Origin: Cupriavidus sp. UYMMa02A
GTDB taxonomy: Bacteria > Pseudomonadota > Gammaproteobacteria > Burkholderiales > Burkholderiaceae
Length of the DNA stretch: 36,549 nucleotides
Direction: 5' to 3'
NCBI GenBank assembly: GCA_001725945.1
Contig: LRMT01000282.1
Location: 1-36,549, forward strand
In this document: in pieces, positions 9,159 through 17,310 of the stretch
Layout of the letters: each line of letters starts with the position of its first letter
Position numbering within the stretch: the first letter of the stretch is position 1
Program-made: the position numbers and the translations under genes
Notes under the pieces: model-generated
Database searches by the model: none
The model's input: only the letters and a program-made list of their open reading frames with translations
Told to the model about the DNA's origin: nothing

Positions 9159-10040
9159 TTAGGCAGCCCGGTTTTGCTGAGCTGCGAACCGGTTTTTCTC
9201 AAACGTCATGGGGCTGACGTAGCCCAGCGTCGAGTGGAGCCGGCTGGCATTATAAAAGCCAAGCCTGTCAATTACCTCGTCCATTGCGGCGCGGCGGGTA
9301 GCGAACTGGCGACCGTGCAGGCGAGCGACCTTCAACGACCCCCACAGACTCTCAGTCGGCGCGTTGTCCCAGCAATCGCCCCTGCGGCTCATTGACGAGC
9401 GCATGCCATACGCCTTCAGGGCGTCTTGAAACAGGTGACTGCAATACTGGCTTCCCCGGTCGGTGTGCACAATCACACCGGCTTCCGGGCGGCGCCGGAA
9501 CCAGGCCATGCGCAGCGCGTCCGTGACCAATTCGGCCTTCATGTGTGGTTGCATCGACCAGCCAACCACCTGCCGGCTGAACAGGTCGACCAAATAGAGC
9601 CAGCCTTCGGCTGTCGCCACATAGGTGATGTCGCTCGTCCAGACTTGATTGGGTGCTGCAGGGCTAAAGTCGCGTTGCAGCAGATTGGGGGCCACCGGCA
9701 AGTCGTGGTTCGAGTTGGTCGTCGCAATGTACTTGCGCTTGTGGCGGGCACGGACGCCGTGCAGCACCATCAGCTTGCGAACACGCTCCTTGCCCACCCG
9801 CACTCCGCGCGCCAGCAGTTCTTTCCACATGCGCGGCCAGCCATACTCCCCCTTGGCGCCAGCGTGAATCGCCTTGATGTGGGCCAGCAAGGCATCGTCA
9901 CTGAGTCGGCCTCTATGTGGCCTGTCAGTGCTTGCTGCGCGTTGCTTGCGCTGATAGCCGCTGGGGCTGACATCCAGCATCTCACACAGGACCGAGACCG
10001 GCCAGTAACGTCGGTTTCGCTCGATGAACGCATACTTCAC
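9159..10040 (-). CDS. IS3 OrfB, DDE integrase subunit
   Basis: 293 residues, full length for an IS3-group OrfB. The DDE core reads WTSDITYVATAEG (first D), VIVHTDRGSQYCS (second D) and NAPTESLWGSLK (E), preceded by an HTH_21 region (GEYGWPRMWKEL). It starts with GTG at 10040 overlapping the orfA stop, but is probably made mainly as a frameshift fusion with OrfA. No defect is visible, so this copy is likely still able to transpose and may have driven the rearrangement around it. Confidence 0.9.
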   Translation of the reverse strand: MKYAFIERNRRYWPVSVLCEMLDVSPSGYQRKQRAASTDRPHRGRLSDDALLAHIKAIHAGAKGEYGWPRMWKELLARGVRVGKERVRKLMVLHGVRARHKRKYIATTNSNHDLPVAPNLLQRDFSPAAPNQVWTSDITYVATAEGWLYLVDLFSRQVVGWSMQPHMKAELVTDALRMAWFRRRPEAGVIVHTDRGSQYCSHLFQDALKAYGMRSSMSRRGDCWDNAPTESLWGSLKVARLHGRQFATRRAAMDEVIDRLGFYNASRLHSTLGYVSPMTFEKNRFAAQQNRAA

Positions 10041-10333
10041 ACCGACTCCTTCGCAAAGTATGCTGCGGCTTTTTTTAAAATAACGCGCTCCATGTTCAAG
10101 CGCGCCACTTCCGCACGAAGCCGGGCCAGTTCCATCTGCTGCGGGCTGACCGGCTTCATACCCGCCCCAGTCAGCGTGCCTTCCCGCTCCGCCTTGACCC
10201 AGTTATGCAGCGTCTGCGCTCTGATGCCCAGGGTCGCACTAACCACCGCCATGCTTTGCCCGCCCTTGACCAGCCGTACCGCTTCCAGCTTGAATTCGAG
10301 GGTGTACTGCGCCCGCTTTGTCTTGCTTGTCAT
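10037..10333 (-). CDS. IS3 OrfA, DNA-binding helix-turn-helix subunit
   Basis: 98 residues: MTSKTKRAQYTLEFKLEAVR, the helix-turn-helix region AVVSATLGIRAQTLHNWVK, and a leucine-rich coil LARLRAEVARLNMERVILKK at the C-terminus. An A7 run followed by G (about 10068-10075 on the complementary strand) lies within the last codons. This is the classic slippery site for the -1 shift that makes the OrfAB transposase in IS3 elements. Its stop overlaps the start of orfB. Confidence 0.9.
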   Translation of the reverse strand: MTSKTKRAQYTLEFKLEAVRLVKGGQSMAVVSATLGIRAQTLHNWVKAEREGTLTGAGMKPVSPQQMELARLRAEVARLNMERVILKKAAAYFAKESV

Positions 10334-10393
10334 TACTTCTCTCCTTGCTTCAGTTTAACCTCAGCAAGGGATTCATTTTCGGGGGCAAGCTCA

Positions 10394-10580
10394 GCTCCAC
10401 GCAAAGCGTTGCGGCCTGCCAGTCGATCGAATCAAGGCGCAGCGAGACGACCTCTGACGGGCGAAGGCCAAGATGCTCCAGCAAATAGATGATCACATAG
10501 GCGCGCCAACCTGTCTTGCCAGATCGGTCGATTGAATCCAACAGCGCCTCGACCAGTGACCAGTCGAGTGCGCGCGGCAT
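10394..10580 (-). pseudogene. Tyrosine recombinase stump, cut by IS3
   Basis: From ATG 10580 on the minus strand: MPRALDWSLVEALLDSIDR, AYVIIYLLEHLGLRPSEVVS and LRLDSIDWQAATLCV. The GLRPSEV motif carries the first catalytic Arg of phage-integrase/XerCD-type recombinases. The remaining catalytic residues (H-x-x-R and Tyr) are lost beyond the IS3 end at 10394. The frame runs a few codons into the IS3 terminus. Confidence 0.75.
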
Positions 10581-10621
10581 AGATTCATCGCGATAGATCC
10601 GCGGTCGATAAGGAGCAAGAT

Positions 10622-11665
10622 ATGGAAGCCGTATCCAGAATGGGTGTGGATCTAGCGAAGCGCGTGACCCAGTTGCACTGCGTCAATCGACAAGATCGTG
10701 TCATCTTGCGCCGCTCCATCTCCGTCGATCGATTCGCCGAGTTCATGGCACGACTGCAGCCCTGCGATGTTGCGATGGAGGCCTGCGCTTCCGCCCATCA
10801 CTGGGCGCGCAAACTTACTGCAATGGGCCACAGGGTGAAGCTGATCACGCCGCAGTTTGTTGCCCCATACCGAAAGGGCGGTGCGAGCTGCAAGAATGAT
10901 GCGGCTGATGCCGAAGCAATCTGCGAGGCTGCCGCACGGCCCAGGATGCGTTTCGTTCAGGTTAAGACGGTAGAGCAACAGGGCGTTGCTACACTCCATC
11001 GCCTGCGCCAGGGTTGGGTAGAGGAGCGCACTGCTCTCATCAATCGGCTGCGCGGCTTGCTTGCGGAATTCGGGATCACGATACCTCAGCGAATCGAGGC
11101 CTTGCGTCGAGTTCCAGAAATACTTGAAGACGCCGCGATGAGTTGCCGGGTATTGCACGCAGCGCTCTCTATTCAGCGTGGGAACACCTCAAAGTTCTCG
11201 ATCAGCGGATGCGGGAAGTGGATCGAGAGATCGAGCAGTGCGCAAAGCAAGATGACCGCGCCTCCCGCATTATGGCGCTGCCTGGAATCGGCCCGATCAC
11301 GGCAAGCGCAGTCGTTGCCGCCGTCGGAAACGCGCGCGAGGTCAAGAATGGCCGCCAATTCGCGGCGCGGCTAGGCCTCACGCCCCGGCAAAACAGTTCG
11401 GGTGGCAAGGAGCATTACAAAGCGTGGAGATCCATATCTTCGTATGCTGCTCGTGCTTGGAGCACGAAGTGCACTCATGACAGCATCCCGCCGTACTGAC
11501 CGCTTGTCCCGATGGTTACTGGACGTTCAAGGCAGACTCGGCTGGCAGAAAGCGCTCGTGGCCCTCGCCAATAAACATGCACGCATCATTTGGGCCCTCC
11601 TGACGCGAGACGAGGTGTTCAGAACCGACCACATGCCGGCATGCTTTATACCTATTCAGCCCTAA
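10622..11665 (+). pseudogene. IS110-family transposase, two frameshifts
   Basis: It starts at 10622 after AAGGAGCAAGAT: MEAVSRMGVDLAKRVTQLHC (first acidic residue of DEDD), VAMEACASAHHWARKL (Glu) and KNDAADAEAICEAA (Asp pair). One base is lost near 11145 (ELPGIARSAL expected) and one gained near 11412; after these the second domain reads IMALPGIGPITASAVVAAVG, LGLTPRQNSSGGKE and SITKRGDPYLRMLLVLGA and ends at 11665. All parts are present, so only the two indels break the gene. It begins 41 bp beyond the divergent recombinase stump. Confidence 0.85.
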
Positions 11666-12020
11666 CATCGTAGGCGGCGGCCACAGCGTTTCTCTTTGAC
11701 AGATTGCAACGGACGAATCGACGACAGGTTGGACCGGCAGCAGGACAGCTCGACGAATCGCTCGGCATGTATCATGCAATGCCGCTGTCCGGATGGAGCC
11801 CTGCTGAGCGGTTAGCATTCTGGCCCGAGCCCAGTGCGCTCGCAGGCCGATTGTAGGTGCGCAGTCCATCTCGTCGCTATCACCTGCAGCGCAAATTGTC
11901 AGAATGAGCTTGACGCCAATTCGAAGGTCCTTGTAGGCGATTCAGGGGGGCCGCTCCAGAAGGGACGTAAGCGGCTAGTGAAGGGCCCCCTATCTGGATA
12001 GAGCAGCAGGGGTCAAGCTT
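11666..12020. other. Probable right end of IS110 and intergenic sequence
   Basis: The first 200 bp after the IS110 transposase are probably the non-coding right end of that element. I see no gene and no clear terminal repeat. Confidence 0.35.
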
Positions 12021-12021
12021 G

Positions 12022-12390
12022 CGTCCACAACGACTACGCCCGCTTTGCCGCCGAATGCCTGCCGCGCATCGCCGATGCAATCGGCCAGCAACACCGGCGC
12101 GTGCAACTACAACCCCTGCCTGCCGAAGCGCCCGGCTGGCGCCGCGGCTGCGCCTGACCGGCGACCGCCCGCCGGAGTTGCGGGGCCATCCGTACGCACT
12201 CGATGTCACGCTGGCGTGGGACGGGCTAGAGGTGCAGCAGCTGCTCGCGGCCGGCGGCGAGGCGCGTTTTGCCGGCTACCTGGCGGCGCTACCGTCCAAG
12301 CTGCGGGCTTGGCCGAAGCCGCGCGGCATCGACTTCCGCTCGCTGTCGTAGGCCGATCCGCAGATCTTGATCGGCGGGCTGGATTTCGAT
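12022..12390 (+). pseudogene. Decayed gene of unknown function
   Basis: Two frames carry protein-like, high-GC sequence: NDYARFAAECLPRIADAIGQ followed by QHRRVQLQPLPAEAPGWRR up to about 12145, then after a frame change RLRLTGDRPPELRGHPYAL, LAWDGLEVQQLLAAGGEARF and YLAALPSKLRAWPKPRGIDF, with a stop at 12349. I do not recognise the family. Base composition matches the epimerase gene downstream, so it may be original chromosome and not transposon. The left edge is abrupt at about 12020. Confidence 0.35.
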
Positions 12391-12432
12391 CACTGAGCGG
12401 AGCTTCGGCGAACCGTGAGGGCGTCGGCTGAA

Positions 12433-13344
12433 TCAGCCCGTCACACGCAGCCGGCACACCGCGCTTTCCGATTGGCCGGGCTCGATCCAGCGCAGCCCCT
12501 GGCCGTGGTGGATGGCGTCGGGCAGGCCCACCCACGGTTCCACGCAATAGAAGTCGGAGGTCTCAGCCTCGGTCCACGTGGTCACGGCGTGCCAGGGCCA
12601 ACTCCCGGGCAGGTCGAGCTCGAAGCGGATCTCGCCCCCCGGCATGGTCAGTGCCGCGGACGGGCTGTCGCGGAAGACGTGGAGCGTGTCCTGCAACCGT
12701 GCGTCGTCGAGTCGGTATGTCGACGCGCCGGGCTTCGCGGGCCCCGGGCTGCCATCCGGCAGCTGGCGCAGGCGCTCCGTGCGCGGCAGCGCCAGCGAGG
12801 CCGCGGCGCGCTGCGCGTGAGGCAGGGCGAAATAGAAGTGGTGGCCCGGATAACACGGCAGGCGCTGCGTGCCGGTATTGGTGGTGCGCAGCGTGACTTC
12901 CAGGCCGTCGGGCAGCAACGCGTAGACGGCATCGAAAGCGAAGGCAAACGGATAGCTGGCGCGCGTGGCCGCGCTCTCGCGCAGCGTCATCGTGATTGCC
13001 GCGTGCGCGTCGAGGGCGCTGACTGCAAACGGCAGGTCGCGCGCAAAGCCATGCTGCGCCAGCGGATGCACTGTCCCTTGCGGGTCACGCCACTGCCCTG
13101 GGTCGCCCTCGACAAAATGCCGGCCGATAAACGGGAACAGCAGCGGGTTGCCGCCGCGGACCTTGGCCGGGCGGCTCCAGTCGGCCGCCTCGGGCCAATA
13201 CAGGATGTCCTGTCCGCGGTGCACCCAGCGGACCAGGCGCGCACCATGTTGCGGCGCCAGCAGCAGGTAGGAATCGGTGTGGCCGATCCGCACCAGCGGC
13301 TGGCCCTGGAAGTCTTCGGTTGGCAGGTTCAGCAGGTTCCGCAT
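12433..13344 (-). CDS. Aldose 1-epimerase family protein
   Basis: 303 residues from ATG 13344 (MRNLLNLPTEDFQGQ). Aldose epimerases and hexose-6-phosphate mutarotases interconvert alpha and beta anomers of sugars in the cytoplasm. The catalytic residues are visible: His98 in HPLAQHGFAR, His168/169 in CYPGHHFYFALP and Glu269 in FYCVEPWVGLPDA. The length fits the family, and there is no signal peptide. It lies 55 bp downstream of the acetoacetyl-CoA synthetase stop on the same strand, so it may once have been co-transcribed. Substrate cannot be told. The frame is intact, unlike its neighbours. Confidence 0.85.
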   Translation of the reverse strand: MRNLLNLPTEDFQGQPLVRIGHTDSYLLLAPQHGARLVRWVHRGQDILYWPEAADWSRPAKVRGGNPLLFPFIGRHFVEGDPGQWRDPQGTVHPLAQHGFARDLPFAVSALDAHAAITMTLRESAATRASYPFAFAFDAVYALLPDGLEVTLRTTNTGTQRLPCYPGHHFYFALPHAQRAAASLALPRTERLRQLPDGSPGPAKPGASTYRLDDARLQDTLHVFRDSPSAALTMPGGEIRFELDLPGSWPWHAVTTWTEAETSDFYCVEPWVGLPDAIHHGQGLRWIEPGQSESAVCRLRVTG

Positions 13345-13399
13345 GGCTGTGGTGGTGGAGAGCGAAGGCCACATGATAAGCCAGCCGTCGCCGGCACAC

Positions 13400-13905
13400 T
13401 TACGCCATAGCCGACTGGGCCTGCCGCGCCTTGAGGAAGCGCGCGGCGTAGTCGAAGTACCAGTCCAGCGTTCGGGATTGGCCATGGCGTCGCGGTTGGC
13501 GATGCTCTGCGGCGCATGGCCCAGCAGCAGCTTCTTGATCGGCACTTCCATCTTCTTGCCCGACAACGTGCGCGGCACGCCCGGGCGCTGCACGATCTCG
13601 TTGGGCACGTGGCGCGAGGACAGCGCTTCGCGGATGCGCGCGCAGGGTGTCGCGCAGCGCATCATCCAGCACCGGGCCTTCGCGCAGCACCACGAACAGC
13701 GGCATGTAGGACTCGCGGCCCAGGTTTCTAGGTTGACCACCAAGCTGTCGAGCGCTTCGGGCTGGTCCTCCACCACGCGGTACAGCTCGCTGGTGCCCAT
13801 GCGGATGCCGTGGCGGTTAATGGTGGCGTCGGAGCGGCCGTAGATCACCGCGCCGCCGCGCCGGGTGATTTTGATCCAGTCGCCACGCCGCCACGCTCTT
13901 GCTGC
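13400..13905 (-). pseudogene. aacS: Acetoacetyl-CoA synthetase, 3' fragment with frameshifts
   Basis: Read on the minus strand from about 13905: RRGDWIKITRRGGAVIYGRS, DATINRHGIRMGTSELYRVV, MPLFVVLREGPVLDDALRDT, ALSSRHVPNEIVQRPGVPRT and LSGKKMEVPIKKLLLG, ending QAQSAMA at 13400. This is the C-terminal AMP-binding subdomain of acetoacetate-CoA ligase (acetoacetate + ATP + CoA to acetoacetyl-CoA), with GRSDATINRHGIRMG and the catalytic Lys region SGKKMEVP. Frame changes occur near 13730, 13640 and 13480. The N-terminal two thirds are missing; sequence beyond 13905 is unrelated. Confidence 0.85.
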
Positions 13906-14221
13906 CGGTCATCGAACTGGCCGGTGCCATCCTGCAGCACTCGGCGCCACAGCACGGTCTCCCGCAAGGCCGACGTCGGCCCGCTACCGACCGCCAGGCG
14001 ACGGCAGCCTCTTATCGACCCCTTACGGACCTTGATCGCTGAGCTACGAGTATCCGTTGAACGTTTCGGGCTGGCCACTCCCGTTGTGGTAGCAAATCCC
14101 GCTAAGATGCGTTTTTTCCTCGGAAGGTGCTTGGTTGTGACTACGTTAGCCGACCGCCCCACCTCTGAACTTTCTTATCGATCTTAAAAAAGAAGTCGCA
14201 TATCGACGTCATGAAGTGCTC
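13906..14221. other. Intergenic stretch between aacS fragment and isochorismatase remnant
   Basis: A plus-strand stretch at about 14020-14100 reads LIAELRVSVERFGLATPVVV and resembles the SI-x-x-FGF-x-x-P-V-V motif of ParB-like nuclease domains, but it is too short to support a call. Nothing else recognised. Confidence 0.25.
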
Positions 14222-14613
14222 GGCGCCGTCAACATGCTCATCAAGCGGGCACGCAGCGCCTGCGTACCGGTTGTATGGGTCCGCCACGCTGACGAAGAAC
14301 TGAAAGCGGGCAGCGAAGCGTGGCAGATTGTTGCCGAACTGGCTCCGGCGCCGGGAGAAGTGATTGTCGAAAGAAGTTAACGCAACGCGTTTGAAGGCAC
14401 CGGTCTAGAGCAGGTGCTATCGAGTCTGCGCATTGGCAAACATTGTGGCGGGCGCGCAGACGGACATGTGCATTTACTTGACGCTGCATGGTGCATTGGT
14501 GCGCCGCTATGACGCGACTTTGGTCAGCGATGCACATTCAATCAACGGGCACCGGGCCGATCGGGCGGAGTCATGAGGAGTGAAGACGTCGACTTCGCGC
14601 GCTGTGGTTCCTG
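14222..14613 (+). pseudogene. Isochorismatase-family cysteine hydrolase, truncated and frameshifted
   Basis: Pieces in order: AVNMLIKRARSACVPVVWVR, HADEELKAGSEAWQIVAELA, GTGLEQVLSSLRIGKH, then in another frame GAQTDMCIYLTLHGALVRRY (with the nucleophile Cys) and DATLVSDAH, and finally GVMRSEDVDFARCGS. This is the Rossmann-like isochorismatase/nicotinamidase fold. The N-terminus with the catalytic Asp is missing, there are at least two frame changes, and a segment before HRAPGR is deleted. The physiological substrate in this subfamily is not known to me. Confidence 0.75.
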
Positions 14614-14915
14614 AAGACGGTGAACACTCCGGAGCAAGTCGGACATCATTTTCGCTGCTTCGGGTGACCGTTCATGGCCCGGCAGGCGACGTCCGCGAGC
14701 GAAGCACGGCAATGGCGCGTACGCGGTTTTCAACAACACTGCGCAGTCCGAAGCGCCGCTTGGCAGAACGCAGGGCCGTCAGCCCGCTACGTCCGGCCGT
14801 ACCCCATTACGGGAAGAGCTGGGGGACGATAGCGAGACGCGTCTCCCCAATGGCCCCGATTAAGCGCGTCTTCAAGATTCCGGCATAGTGATATATTATG
14901 GATGAGGAATTCACG
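14614..14915. other. Intergenic stretch
   Basis: No recognisable gene. The end (about 14870-14915) runs directly into the PIN-domain remnant without the expected N-terminal MIVLDTN-type start. Confidence 0.3.
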
Positions 14916-15117
14916 GGCCGAGTGCTTGCGTTCGACGAGGATGCCGCCGTTATTGCGCCGCGATCGTCTCCAAGCGCGAACGCGCTGGTCGTCCGATTAG
15001 CATGGCGGACGCGCAGATTGCAGCCATATGCCGACACCACGCTGCCCACTGGCTACAGGTCACACCAAGGACTTCGACAGTGTCGACATCATCCTTGCCA
15101 ACCCTTGGTTGGATTGA
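14916..15117 (+). pseudogene. PIN-domain (VapC/FitB-like) toxin, C-terminal remnant
   Basis: Pieces: FTGRVLAFDEDAAVI (15 residues), then in the next frame IVSKRERAGRPISMADAQIA and AICRHHAAH, then after another shift NTKDFDSVDIILANPWLD and a stop at 15115. ADAQIAA and TKDFD carry the third and fourth acidic residues of PIN nucleases. VapC/FitB toxins cleave RNA and are neutralised by a small antitoxin encoded upstream. Neither the N-terminal half nor an antitoxin gene is present, so the module is dead. Confidence 0.7.
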
Positions 15118-15825
15118 GATGGTGATCAAGCGGCCCCGGTGCCAGGCGTCCCCTGAGCGCTTTGAACGAGCATGGGCATGTCTCTCGTCGGCCTGGAGCT
15201 CGAATCATCAGAGCGAGCGCCATTTCACGTAACGCAATGAGCGAATTTCGCTGCTGAGGGCCCCAGTTGATGCGGGGAGGGTGCCGCGAGTTTCTCGGCG
15301 CCGCCCGGCGTAGGCCGCTCGAAGGAAACCAATTCCACCTTGGGCGCCAGGTGCAGGATTACCGGATCGGATGCAAGCCGATACCTGAGCGTCAACCCTC
15401 ATGATCTCTCTTTAATATCTCAAGATGCGATAAATACTCCTGGAGTTTGCTCCAATGCAATACACACTCGCCCGCTGCCTTCGACAAGCTGAGCGGTAAT
15501 GCGCGCGCAATCATGAGGCTGCGAAGAATTGGACGCAACGAGCGCAAGTTCTCTTCGATGCCTCGATCGCGCAGTCGGTCTGCGAGGGTTAGTATGGTCG
15601 CAGGACCGCTTTGGATGATTTAAAGAATATATAAACACGATAAGACATGCTCTAGATTCTGTCGCTTCATGGTTCCACGGGGTCCTCTCACATTTTCCGG
15701 CCATCATAACGACTAATCCGCTCCATTTTCCGGTAGGAGCGCAGCATCAATAGGACCCAGTCAAAAAGGTGATGGTGCTGAAAGCCATCCGGCACAATCG
15801 GTGTTATTCCTCTTGGAATGCCTCC
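15118..15825. other. Gene debris without firm identity
   Basis: On the minus strand two short protein-like stretches are visible: PVILHLAPKVELVSFERPTP with GGAEKLAAPSPHQLGPS (about 15235-15370), and LADRLRDRGIEENLRSLRPI with LSKAAGECVLHWSKLQEYLS (about 15410-15590). Both look like ends of real proteins, but I cannot name the families. No RNA gene or terminator seen. Confidence 0.3.
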
Positions 15826-15985
15826 TCACGCTTGGCCTTGATCGATGGCGTTGCAGCAAGACACCAGGATGGCCAGGCAGGTAGCGGTAGGGCACCTTCA
15901 GCAGCTTCACCCAGATGCCGATCAGCATCAGGTTGCCGATCCACATCGAGCCGACCAGGCCCCAGAACAGCGCCGGCTCCTTTCT
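15826..15985 (-). pseudogene. tctA: TctA-type tricarboxylate transporter permease, internal fragment
   Basis: One minus-strand frame reads EPALFWGLVGSMWIGNLM followed by LIGIWVKLLKVPYRYL, the signature of the large (12-helix) membrane subunit of tripartite tricarboxylate transporters. A few residues between IGNLM and LIGIW (usually including LNLP) are missing. Only about 50 of the roughly 500 residues remain. The piece is joined directly to the ferredoxin-reductase fragment at about 15985. Confidence 0.7.
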
Positions 15986-16481
15986 GGCGCGCCGTGGCGG
16001 CGACTTCCAGTCCGATCCAGCCACTGCCAACATACACTGCGGACAATTGGCGACGCTCTGTCGCTAGCGGACGCGGGCCTTGTCGCGCCCGGGACAGTGA
16101 GCGTGGGCGGGCCCGGCCGCCCGTACACAAGATCAGCTTGTCGTAAGACAGCGTCTCGCCATTGGCTATCACTAGGCGTTTCGCACTGCGGTCGATGTGA
16201 TCCACCCATGTATCCAGCCACCACTCAAGCCTGATGGCTTCGAACACCTCTGGGCCCAACAGCCATGTGCGACGGGCGCAGCCTCGCCGGCAAGCACGGC
16301 CTTGGACAATGGCGGTCGCTCGACGACGGATGACATTCGTCTCCAATCAGCGCGAGCCTGCCATTGAAGCCTTCGTTGCGCAGCGTCTGGGCGGCCCGGC
16401 CGCGGCCTGCCCGGCGCCAATGATGACAATCGTGCTGGTCGGTAAGGTGGCAGTCGCGCCGTGTAGTCGGTCGGAATTCAT
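15986..16481 (-). pseudogene. nagAa: Ferredoxin-NAD(P)H reductase of the salicylate hydroxylase, truncated
   Basis: It starts at 16481 after AGGAAACAAGC: MNSDRLHGATATLPTST, then TIVIIGAGQAAA (FAD-binding GxGxxA). It continues in other frames through RPPLSKAVLAGEA, WWLDTWVDHIDRSAKRLVIA, LSYDKLILCTGGRARP and VGSGWIGLEVAATARQKGA (NAD-binding GxGxxG). This is the BphA4/HcaD-type reductase that passes electrons from NAD(P)H to the Rieske ferredoxin. There are several frame changes, and the C-terminal half is replaced by a tctA fragment. It is the last gene of the nag-type operon; the symbol is by context. Confidence 0.75.
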
Positions 16482-16513
16482 GCTTGTTTCCTCTGGTTCG
16501 TGACGCAGGTTTT

Positions 16514-16825
16514 TCAGGCGAGGTCGAGGTAAACCTTATCGGCCTCGATCCGGACCGGATAGGTACGGATGCTCTCGGTCAGCGGGGCGCACATCGCAGT
16601 GCCGTTGCGGATGTCGAACCTGCCCTGATGGAGCGGGCACTCGATTCATGTCCCTCGAGAAAGCCTTCGCACAGACGCGCGTGGCCATGAGTGCAGATGT
16701 TGTCGGTTGCTTAGACGTCGCCGTCTACGCCATAGAGGGCGATCTCCTTGCCTTGCACTCCCACAGCGATCACGCCGTCCTGCGGAACGCTGAACAGACG
16801 CTGCCTCGATCCAGGTTTCAGTCAT
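16514..16825 (-). pseudogene. nagAb: Rieske [2Fe-2S] ferredoxin, stop codon and frameshift
   Basis: From ATG 16825 (AGGAG upstream): MTETWIEAAS, DGVIAVGVQGKEIALYGVDG, then an in-frame TAA near 16710 (usually Q or E), ICTHGHARLCEGFLEG (first Cys/His pair), IECPLHQGRFD-like in another frame (second pair, distorted) and APLTESIRTYPVRIEADKVY, ending LDLA at 16514. It matches the roughly 104-residue ferredoxins that feed naphthalene- and salicylate-type oxygenases. It lies 12 bp downstream of nagH. Confidence 0.8.
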
Positions 16826-16837
16826 GAAATGCTCCTG

Positions 16838-17306
16838 TTAGATGGGGTAGATCAGCGAGTTGGGAATCATCTCGCTATCGAAAATGCAGAGGCGTGACGC
16901 GAATCGCCAGCCTCGGGCGTGCGCACGACGGTGTCGAGATAGCGGCCGACGTTGTACACATCCGTCATCTGGTCGGGCTTGGTGCGCAGTACGGCGTAGT
17001 TCGTCTCAGCTACGATCCTGTCGCCTCGGCTTCCCTGATCAGGGGCGCGCCGACGATGTGGCGCTGATAGTAGGGATCGTGGAACAGGGTCTCGCGGATG
17101 CCGTAGGTGCGGTCCTTGAGCATCCCCTTGCTTTCGAGCGAAAGCGTGGCGAGCGGCAAGCCGCGCTCGTGGTTTTCGCGGGGCTGGATCCGATAGAGGC
17201 AATCGTCGGTGAAGAATTCCGGCCAGCGGTCCCATTCGCCATTGTCCACGGCCGACGTGTAGTCGGCGTACAAGGAGAGCAGAGCATAGTAGTCAGCGAA
17301 GTTCAT
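16838..17306 (-). pseudogene. nagH: Salicylate 5-hydroxylase small subunit (NagH-like), two 1-bp deletions
   Basis: From ATG 17306, 4 bp after the nagG stop: MNFADYYALLSLYADYTSAV, DNGEWDRWPEFFTDDCLYRI, PLATLSLESKGMLKDRTYGI and IVGAPLIREAE. The frame then breaks near 17031 (one G missing), resumes as ETNYAVLRTKPDQMTDVYNV and GRYLDTVVRTPE, breaks again near 16914 (one G missing) and ends FASRLCIFDSEMIPNSLIYP at 16838. The span of 469 nt is two bases short of a multiple of three, as two deletions predict. Beta subunits of ring-hydroxylating oxygenases are structural, have a cystatin-like fold, and are about 160 residues long, as here. All motifs are otherwise well kept, so breakage is recent or an error. 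Confidence 0.85.
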
Positions 17307-17310
17307 GATG

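Larger units (their letters stand above)
9119..10393 (-). mobile_element. Complete IS3-family element (1275 bp)
   Basis: The ends match: TGACCTTGCCCC at 9119 and, read inward from 10393, TGAGCTTGCCCC, both followed some bases later by GAATCCC. Both start TG as in IS3-family elements. Inside are overlapping orfA and orfB on the minus strand with no stop or frameshift. The 3-4 bases flanking the two ends do not match each other, and the flanks belong to two unrelated genes (IS5 transposase left, tyrosine recombinase right), so the copy no longer sits in its original target. Confidence 0.85.

Noticed and set aside
12433..13848. One 471-codon minus-strand frame spanning epimerase and upstream sequence as a single protein
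   Set aside because: Its first part is the aacS C-terminus read partly in the wrong frame. The epimerase starts at 13344, and the aacS stop at 13400 lies in another frame.
14916..15117. A working toxin-antitoxin pair
   Set aside because: Only the C-terminal half of a PIN toxin in three frames is present, with no antitoxin.
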